In this document: in pieces, positions 1 to 7,289 of the stretch
Layout: the number at the start of each line of letters is the position of its first letter
Numbering within the stretch: position 1 is the stretch's first letter
From: Patescibacteria group bacterium UBA2023
GTDB taxonomy: Bacteria; Patescibacteriota; Gracilibacteria; BD1-5; UBA2023
DNA length: 11,846 nt
NCBI GenBank assembly: GCA_002335145.1
Contig: DDBV01000036.1
Span: 1 to 11,846, forward strand
Direction of reading: 5' to 3'
The notes under the pieces: generated by a model
What the model was told of the DNA's origin: nothing
Seen by the model: the letters and a program-made list of their open reading frames with translations, nothing else
The model's database searches: none
Position numbers and translations under genes: made by a program

Positions 1-1
1 G

Positions 2-751
2 GTCGTGGTCCGTGCCAAGTACAACACGACGAATTCGCAGACGAGTAATGTGGTGACGGTGGTCACGAGCCGGGTCGTGACCTGCGGGGGCAGCATCGCT
101 TCGAACGCCTCTGCTACCACCTCATCGACATACACCCAGACATGGAACGGATCATCTTGGACACCAAACACCTCGTGGAGCCATGGTGCTGGAACCTGCG
201 GATACAGCTGTAATGGCGGGACGAGCTGGAACGGAAGTGCCTGCCAAGCGAGCTCCTACTCGAGCTGTCTCGCCGCCAAGAATGCTGGAAACAATGCTGA
301 TGGCGTATATACGCTCAGTGCCGGATGATCCACGTTTAGTACCTATTGCGATATGTCGTGAGGCGGATGGACCCTCGTGGCCGTACAGGCCGGGGGTGGC
401 GATCAGCTCCGTACCAGCGGCTTTGTGGGGACACTGTCATCTCCAGGACAAGGAGAATACGCGCGAATCTCGGACACGACATGGCAAGCACTCGGATCGG
501 TTACCCGATTCAATATCAACAGCGGACAGATGTTCTACGCGCGCTATGGATGATCAGCGTGGACAACAAGCACGAGCTACGGATGCGACGGGTGCAACGT
601 GACGCCGGAATGCTCAAATGATCTCAGCAACTGGTCGGGCGGACGCTCGTACCACGTAGCGGATTGCCTGCAATTCGGAGCGGTCGGATTCGTTGTCGGA
701 AACCACCACAATGCTATGAACGTAAATGGAGGGAAAGCATGGGTACGATAA
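2..751 (+). CDS. Partial surface/secreted protein with C-terminal fibrinogen-like domain (5' end outside window)
   Basis: The frame is open from the left edge to UAA at 749-751: 249 visible residues if UGA is glycine, with in-frame UGA at 326, 359 and 551 (residues 109, 120, 184). Residues 1-85 are Thr/Ser/Asn-rich with paired cysteines and a TWNGSSW...GTC...C...WNGSAC pattern, of the kind I recall in cell-surface proteins of related phyla. From about residue 86 (SCLAAKNAG, then DGVYTL, YCDM, and Gly-Gly-Gly-Trp-Thr-Leu-Val) it matches the opening of fibrinogen C-terminal/collagen-C-like domains. The UGA at 359 supplies the first glycine of that GGGW motif. The domain continues through ARISD, NWSGGR and a His/Asn-rich stretch to a final WVR. 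In other bacteria and animals such domains bind glycans or other surface ligands; here adhesion is an inference. A signal peptide would lie outside the window. The domain call is fairly sure, the function is not. Confidence 0.8.
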
Positions 752-784
752 AACATACCCGGGGACATGTCCCCGGGTATGTTT
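751..784. terminator. Perfect 34-base palindrome, likely bidirectional terminator between convergent genes
   Basis: Two exactly complementary 15-base arms (751-765 and 770-784) enclose a CATG loop. The arms are GC-rich towards the loop and have AAA/TTT ends. The left arm starts on the last base of the UAA stop of the fibrinogen-like gene, and the right arm ends 17 bases before the topA stop. On the minus strand the hairpin is followed by TTTTATC, on the plus strand by only TTTC, so it looks better suited to stopping topA transcription but can serve both genes. A dyad-binding protein site is the alternative. Position between two converging stops favours termination. Confidence 0.75.
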
Positions 785-801
785 CTACAAGTCGACAGGA
801 A

Positions 802-3015
802 TTACTCGTCATCTCCCATTTCCTCCGCTTTCTTCGCACGCGGCAGATTCCCGGTATTCTTGCACTCCGGATAGTTCGAGCACGCGAGGAACGGGCCGCG
901 ACGAGAACTTTTGACGTGCATATTCCCGTCCTTGCAGACGCCGCACGGCACGCCGCCATATTTCTCCTCGAGTGCTTGAATCTTGGGATTCTCGATTTTA
1001 CCAATCCATTTGACCTCCGGATATAGGGAGCTCGCGAGAAATGGCCCGAATCGCCCCGTCTTCACAACCATCGTTCCACCAGCCGGACATTCTTTTCCTT
1101 CGTACTTCTCGCGGAGCTTGGCAAGGTAGGCGTCACGTTCGGGGTCAGCGATATTTTCTATATGCTTGCACTCCGGGTAGGCCGAACACCCGATGAATTT
1201 CCCGCTCTTCGAGTACTTGAATACGAGGGGCGCGGCACACTTCGGACACGCTTTGCCCACCTCCTCCACGATCCGGGATTTGTCGGACATCGCGGCATCG
1301 AGCGCGGGCGCGAAATCCGTATAGAATTTCGAGAGCATTTCGCGCCACTTCACATCTCCGGTCGCGATCGCATCAAGCTCCTGCTCTATATTGGCAGTGA
1401 ATTTGTAGTCCATAATCCGAGCGAACGCCCCTTCCAGAAAGTCATTCACGAGAAAGGCGATGTCGGTAGGATGGAGACGTTTTTCGATCTTCTCCACATA
1501 GCCGCGATCCACGATAGTGGCGATAGTCGGCGCGTAGGTAGACGGGCGTCCTATCCCCTCGCTCTCGAGCTTCTTGACGAGCATGGCCTCGGTATAACGG
1601 GCGGGCGGGCGTGACCACGACTGTTTGGCGAGGAATTTTTTGGAGTCGATCGTCTCCCCCTCCTCCATGGCGGGCAAGACCGATCCCCCCTCCCCTTCTT
1701 CGTCATCGGTTCATTCTATATAGAGCTGCATGAACCCCGCAAAGGCGATGACCTCACCCTTGGCAGTCCACTCGCTCTCGCTCCATGCGGACGGTATGAA
1801 TGAGTAGGTCGTTGTCTTGATCTCAGCGTCCGCCATCTGACAGGCGACCGTCCGCTCCCAAATGAGTCGATAGAGTCGCAGTTCATTGCCATCAAGATTG
1901 ATTTTATCGGGCGAGAGCTCCACGTCCGTAGGACGGATCGCCTCGTGCGCCTCCTGTGCATTCGCCTGTTTGGTCTTGTATACGCGGGCAGTCTTCGGCA
2001 CGAAGGCAGCACCATACTCGCGTTCGATATATTTCCGACAAGCGGCGATGATTTCGGCCGAGAGATTGACCGAGTCGGTACGCATGTAGGTTATGTGCCC
2101 GTTCTGGTAGAGGATCTGGGCAACGCTCATGGTCTGCGAGACCGAGAATCCGAGCTTGCGCGAGGCTTCCTGCTGGAGAAGCGAAGTCGTGAACGGCATG
2201 CCGGGGGAACGCTTGCTCGGACGCTCTACAATAGACCGGAGCGCGAACGATGTCCGGAAGATGCTCGATCGTTCTTTCCATCCGTTCTTATCGAGCGATT
2301 CCTTGGCAGCATCGGCGTCCCAGCCGATAGCAGAGAGCTTCGCATGGACATCTTCGTACTTCGCGAGGGCGGCCTTTTTATCGGCGATGCGTGCGAGCTC
2401 TACACGGAGCGTGTCCGATCCGTGTTCAAGATCGGCATACACGCGCCAGCTCTCCTCGGGCACGAATGCCCGGATCTCGCGCTCGCGCTCAACGATGAGT
2501 CGCACCGCCACAGACTGCACGCGCCCTGCCGAGAGACCTGGTCGGATGCGCTTCCAGAGGACAGGGCTCACCTTGAATCCCACGATCCGATCGAGTACGC
2601 GACGAGACTGCTGAGCGTCCACGAGATCGAGGTTGATCCGGCGTGGATTTTCTACGGCGTGCAGGAGTGCCTTTTTGGTGATCTCATGGAACGTGATGCG
2701 CGGCGTAGTCTTCTCATCGAGTCCGAGTGCCTTGCAAAGGTGCCACCCGATCGCCTCCCCTTCGCGGTCCTCATCGGTCGCGATGATGACCCGATCGGCG
2801 GATTTGGCGAGCTTCTTGAGTTCGCTCACGGTCTTCTTCTTGTCGGCGGTCACCTCGTACTCAGGCTCGAATCCATTCTCCACGTCCACCCCGAGCGATT
2901 TCTCCGGCAGATCCCGGATATGCCCCATGGAGGCCTTGAGAATATAGGAGGAATCGAGGAATTTCTCGATGGTGCGGGCTTTTGCGGGGGACTCGACGAT
3001 GACGAGACTCTTCAT
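802..3015 (-). CDS. topA: DNA topoisomerase I, one in-frame UGA read as glycine
   Basis: A type IA topoisomerase of 737 residues that relaxes negatively supercoiled DNA through a 5'-phosphotyrosine intermediate. The N-terminal Toprim domain is clear (VIVESPAKA with Glu8; ATDEDREGEAI with Asp81, Asp83, Glu85), followed by LSAGRVQSVAVRLI (161-174) and the catalytic Tyr310 in ITYMRTDS. GIGRPSTYA and the preceding RPPARYTEA lie at about 469-495. UGA at 1711-1713 is residue 435, inside FMQLYIE-Gly-TDDEEGE, where many TopA proteins have glycine before an acidic linker; the reading frame is intact on both sides. The C-terminus has three zinc-ribbon-like units: Cys590/593/610/616, a degenerate unit with only Cys643, and Cys691/694/712/718. 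The stop is UAA. The start ATG fits the family N-terminus and a good promoter upstream. No Shine-Dalgarno sequence is visible; the leader reads TTCCTCCTGCC. Identity is near certain. Confidence 0.97.
1711..1713 (-). other. Recoded UGA (glycine) codon inside topA
   Basis: This codon is the only interruption of topA under the standard code. A false gene start at a TTG (1675-1677) can be drawn 11 codons downstream, which would give two half-genes. The residues before it belong to the catalytic core and those after it include the conserved PPARYTEA and GIGRPSTYA segments, so one uninterrupted protein is the sensible reading. Confidence 0.92.
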
Positions 3016-3041
3016 GGCAGGAGGAAAAATGATCGAGGCAC

Positions 3042-3070
3042 AAAATAGCGAACTCGCGATCAGAAGTCAA
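3042..3070 (-). promoter_or_regulatory. Sigma70-type promoter of topA
   Basis: On the minus strand, TTGACT (3065-3070) and TATTTT (3042-3047) are separated by exactly 17 bases. Transcription would start near 3035, leaving a leader of roughly 20 bases before the topA ATG at 3013-3015. The hexamers stand out in an AT-richer patch of an otherwise GC-richer window. Confidence 0.6.
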
Positions 3071-3093
3071 ATAATTCTCTATTCGAGGTTGGT

Positions 3094-3121
3094 TTGCGAA
3101 ACAAGAAGGAACCCGTATGAT
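3094..3121 (+). promoter_or_regulatory. Possible sigma70-type promoter of the nucleotidyltransferase gene
   Basis: TTGCGA (3094-3099) and TATGAT (3116-3121) are 16 bases apart and point away from the topA promoter. The predicted start near 3128 leaves about 14 bases of leader before the ATG at 3142. The -10 match is good and the -35 match is moderate, so this is a weaker call than the topA promoter. Confidence 0.45.
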
Positions 3122-3141
3122 ACCATGAAAGAGCATTCCCC

Positions 3142-3852
3142 ATGAATCTACGATCATACTTCCCCGCCCTCCGATCGGCACTCGGCTATGGCATATACTC
3201 CCCCGCTCCCGACGATCTGCGCCGTATCGAGATGACCCAGCACCTCGCAAAACGTCTTGGCTGGATCCCCTGACTACGAATGATCGCGATAGGAAATTCG
3301 GTCGCGATGTACGGGAGTGGTGAGGATTCGGATATCGACATCTTCATTGTTACCGAGCCGGATCGTATCTGGCTCGTACGAACACTCCTCACGGTCTGGG
3401 TCGCGCTTTTTTCTCGTCGCAAGACACGCGATTCGCACCGAGACTCGTTCTGTCTCTCGTTCTTCGTCACGACCAGCGGACTCGATTTCTCGACATTCGC
3501 CCTCGAGAACGATGTCTATCTCGCGTATTGGATGACCACCCTGAAACCTATATGGGATCCGTATGGGACATATGGGTTCTTTCTCGATGCGAATCATTGG
3601 CACACGGTATCGGCCGAGGAACAAACTGAGAATACAAAATATCTGCTTGACGTCTGAAATCACGCCTACCGTGAAAGGTTCGCCTGGCTTTGGAAGAATC
3701 TCAACACCATCTGTCGAGCAATACTCCTACCACACACACTCCGCAGCTACGAAAAACTCGGACGCCCCTACGGCATCCGAGTCTGAGATGACATACTCAA
3801 GTTTCATGATGACGATCGGCGCATCGAGCTACGAGACGCAATCGTGGACTAG
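3142..3852 (+). CDS. Nucleotidyltransferase-fold protein with three UGA glycine codons
   Basis: Complete 236-residue protein ending at UAG 3850-3852; UGA at 3271, 3655 and 3784 encodes residues 44, 172 and 215. Residues 46-70 form the core of a minimal nucleotidyltransferase (MNT/Pol-beta type): a hydrophobic strand, Asn52-Ser53 where the family has Gly-Ser, then EDSDIDIFIV with metal-binding Asp64 and Asp66. The following RIWLVR, CLSFF, YLAYW and LDANHW motifs resemble a nucleotidyltransferase-domain family I recall from several Candidate Phyla Radiation groups, in which glycine or proline-glycine precedes the core strand, as the UGA-encoded Gly44 does here. The C-terminal DDILKFHDDDRR also fits. 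The N-terminus before the core is only about 45 residues, shorter than I recall for relatives. The substrate is unknown: it may transfer AMP or another nucleotide to protein, RNA or a small molecule. The start is the first ATG after a plausible promoter; the frame is open further upstream but no better start is seen. Confidence 0.85.
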
Positions 3853-3857
3853 GAAGC

Positions 3858-6800
3858 CTACGTGGTCTGACGAAGACGGACTGGCATCTGGAATGATCGC
3901 GGATCTTCCACGCCCGCGAGGATCATATATTCTTCACGGCACGCACGAATGAATGCCGTGCGGTCAGGAGTACCATCTTGAAGATTCGGGATTCCGCGAG
4001 CCTCGCACTCCTTCGCCATAACGGTATTATCTCCGAGGGTCTTATCGAGATACTGCTCCCAGTGTGCCTGGTACTGGAGTCGGGCCGCATCGGACATATT
4101 CGCTTCGGCATCGTACCCCATAGCATTGAATGCGTAGATAATACGCCGCTTCTCGTGAGGACTGATTGGGCCGTTCGTAAACGTGACCGAGATCTTGTCT
4201 CCAGAGTGCATGACCTGGAAAGGCATACTGTAGAGATCGGAATACCATACCTGCTCTCCAGGGCGGTGTGCTTGACTGCGCGTGACATCGATATCGCGGA
4301 GTCGTTGATTGACCATGTCGCCGGATGCCGACCCTTCTACTGGGCGGATGGACGGATCCAAGAGACTTACGACTGTGAGATCGTAGAACCGCTTACGCAT
4401 AGCTTCAGGAATGGTGCTCGGATCAGCCTTACGAAGCATTATTCCAGCTTGGGCATAGTCGAGAGAATCGTCTTCGCGGATTACCTTTTCTGCCTTGAGC
4501 TGTTTAATGAATGCTTCGAGTTTTTGCTGATCGAGCTTACCATCTACGTAGGCGTACGCGCTATTCGCCATGCCGAGCATGGCCAGCACCACCCCTGCGG
4601 TACCGAGAAAAGAGAGCGACCGCATACCGGAAGGCATAGCCCCCGTACGCATGAATGAACCGGCCGCGGCAATTTCTGCGGCACTCGTCGTAAGGAATTT
4701 TGATGTTCCGCCGGCAGCACGCATGATGCTCATCTCTTGGGCTGCCGCGGCAGCCCCCGTCCGACCAACACCCGATGCCAGGTACTGAGCGGTCGCGGCA
4801 GTACGGACTGTTGCCATGCCGAGCTCGGCAGCATCAAACGCGACCGGAGCGATGAATCGGGAGAACTCTCCGAGCGTTCCGACATTCCACTGTCCACGTA
4901 AGACGGTACGAGCTGCGAACTGTGCCCCAAGCGCGAGATCCACTCCGGTCTGCGCTGTAATGAGCGCGAGCTCGGTCATATTGTGGAATTCGAGCTTGCC
5001 ATCTCTCAGACTCACGCCATAACGCTCTGGGTCGAAGAGCGCGAATGCGAGAGGTCCGAATCGGCATGTCCATGCGAAGTTCATTCCGAGCTGTTTGACG
5101 TATTCCGCAGGGGTCTCGGCACCGATACCCGAGAGTCCCGCGATCGCGATCACTCCAGCACCACGAATGAATGACGCGAAGAGATCGGGGGCTTCGAGAG
5201 CGAGAATGCGGGCATTCCGGTTCCACGCCTGGACATTGTCCTTGTGAATGGAGAAGATCGTCTCGCGCGCCGTCCCCGGAATCTGCTGAACCTTTGTGAG
5301 CTGAGAAAGATTATTGAAGGCTGTTTGAACGGAGTTGCTCATGGAGAGCCGAGCATCGAGCCCCTGGCTGAACACAGCAAGCTGGTTCATGAGGAGATTC
5401 GCGTTGGTTCTCGGCGCAGCGAATCCGCGCAAGGTAGACCCCGCGATCCGCTCCTGGAAAGATGTAACCACCGCCTTGGGGGTATGCGGGGCTCCCACAC
5501 GGGCAATCTCACGCGACAGGTCGAACACACTATTCATATTCGAGGGAATCCCACCGAAGACGAGTGATTGAATACGGGCTTGGATCGCTTCAAGATACTT
5601 GGATGATCCAGCGATCGAATCTTTGGCGCGCAGATCGGTAATCTGACTCGAGACACGCGTAAGCTCCTCAATGCTTCCGGATCGCACGGTCGCATTCCAA
5701 ATATCCGTGAATCGCGTTTGTACCGATGTCGTCCTAACCGCCTCGGCAAGCTGCGAAGCATACTCCGGTACGGCTCCTCCGGATGGTTCGATCGCGGCCG
5801 CGATCTTGGCGAAGTCATCGGCTACGGCCATCTGCGATCCGAGCAATGATACAGACGTCATCTTCGCACCGTTCGGGAGACCAGCCTGGAGCGGGGTCAT
5901 TCCAAGAGCAAGCTTCCCTACTCCGGATGTAATGTTTGCGAGCAAGGATGTGAGGAGTCCCGTATGCGTGCAGAGCATACCAGTTATTACCGCGCGCTCC
6001 GCGGGCGATGCCTTCTCGAGACGCTGCCTGAGACCTTCTACAATGGTATCGACCGAATATGAACCGACATTGATATCGAACAGCGAATCCGCGCCGGTAG
6101 CTCTTCCGACTCCATGGAGACCAAATGCCACCATGTTCGATCCGTCATCGACATAGCTCGACCCGATCATTTCCATCGGAATAATATCGTGGGAAACGAG
6201 ATCGTAGAGAAACCCGAACATGATTCCCGGCGTCTTGAAGAGCATGGAGAGATTCACCTCCTTCTTGTCGAGCACATCTCAGGCGATATTTCCGATCTCA
6301 TTTTTGTATTTCGGAAGGATCTCTTTGAGAAGCGTCTCGCGCTTCTTTTCATCGAGTTTCACCCCGAGTCGTCCCTCAATGTCGGCGGCGATGCGGTTGG
6401 AAACCCTGCTGAGATCATCGCCTTCCATCGGCCTGAACGGAGTCTCTGCCGGTTTCGGCGGAGTGTCGGGAGTCTTGCCATCGGGATTCGCGGCATTCTT
6501 CTTGTCGGATCCTCCGAAGATACTCGAGAACTGCTCAAAAATTGGTCAGAACATTTCTCAAAAGAAGGCTCAGAAAACGGAACTAAACCATTTGAGGGTA
6601 TCCGTAAGAGGTTTCAGAGCTGACTGTATGGCGTTGCCGATCCCCGCGGTCATGACACTCTTTCCAATTCACTCGGCTGCATCACGGGCGGTATCAGCGG
6701 CGGCAGCAAGAGCCTGTTTTGTATCGTTCGCATTGGGACCATCTCCCGGAATACTGGTCGCAGCGATCTCCGGAGATCCTCCTGCCAGACTCTCTCTAGC

Positions 6801-7256
6801 ACCGCTTTCTCCAGGAACCGCTTCCCTCGCTCCGCGCAGAGCATTACCCGCACCAGCAGCATCTCAGTGAGCCAGTCGCCTCGCTGCTTCGCCCACGGCT
6901 ACGGTCGCGGCGACAGATCCGGCGAGTTGTCAGCGTTCGAACCTGGAACGTTCGGATGCCGCGGCACCGGCGGCATCGTTCGTTATGGCCACCGCTCCAA
7001 TGCTCACGCGCTTCTCGCTTCGTGCCCGCTGGAGCGCGAGTCGCTTATCAGCCTCCGTTCGCTGTCCAGATATTTCGGCTTTCAGGGTGTCGAGTGTCGC
7101 CGGACTCGCGAATGTCGCGCGCTCGGTGCCCGACATGATTTCGTTTACATCGGATTCAGGCATGCCGAGTTCGCGGGCAAGCTCGGTAGAGGAGAATGAG
7201 AGTTTTTCGTCCATATTTTGGTATTCGTAGAGTATCGCGTTCGCGTGAGGTGACAT
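3858..7256 (-). CDS. Large membrane-associated protein of unknown function (1132 residues, seven UGA glycines)
   Basis: One open frame from ATG 7254-7256 to UAG 3858-3860 if UGA is glycine. UGA codons lie at residues 109, 131, 196, 229, 233, 237 and 326, so the standard code would break the first third into scraps. Residues 1-110 are charged and helical. Residues 110-220 are Ala/Gly-rich low complexity (ALAAAADTARDAA and similar). Residues 221-245 form a Phe/Gly-rich hydrophobic stretch, followed by a Pro/Thr linker (about 250-270). Hydrophobic segments able to enter a membrane lie at about 696-713, 725-741, 762-782 and 883-905, with a polar C-terminal domain of about 225 residues after them. 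No signal peptide or catalytic motif is seen. Only 33 bases separate it from the upstream giant gene, so they are probably one transcript and may act together. No Shine-Dalgarno sequence precedes the ATG; Met15 (7212-7214) is the alternative start. I do not recognise the family. Confidence 0.85.
6279..6932 (-). other. Cluster of seven in-frame UGA glycine codons
   Basis: UGA codons occur at 6930, 6864, 6669, 6570, 6558, 6546 and 6279 (lowest coordinate of each), all in the frame of the 1132-residue protein. No UAA or UAG occurs in this frame across the stretch. Three of them fall within nine codons (residues 229-237), each following Phe in a Phe-Gly pattern. The remaining 805 codons of the gene contain none. 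Confidence 0.85.
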
Positions 7257-7289
7257 GGCGGGAGGGTGTACCTCGCCATCGGGTATAGA

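Noticed and set aside
326..361. UGA as tryptophan (code 4) or selenocysteine
   Set aside because: The UGA at 359 forms the first Gly of a GGGW motif whose Trp is UGG, and the TopA UGA falls at a usual glycine. With 15 UGAs in 5 genes and no Cys-type positions, selenocysteine does not fit.
802..3015. topA as a pseudogene or two separate genes
   Set aside because: Every catalytic and structural motif is present in one frame. The only interruption is a UGA, and the neighbouring genes show the same pattern.
1945..3048. A 367-codon open frame on the plus strand opposite topA
   Set aside because: It is the codon-aligned antisense shadow of a well-identified topA and has no family resemblance.
3843..3872. 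Possible hairpin between the two convergent UAG stops
   Set aside because: The pairing (TAGG with CCTA, then GAC with GTC) needs bulges, is short and has no T-run; too weak to call a terminator.
7150..7220. Helix-turn-helix near the N-terminus of the 1132-residue protein (SSTELARELGMPESDVNEIM)
   Set aside because: A short resemblance only. The rest of the protein is membrane-like, with no other DNA-binding sign.
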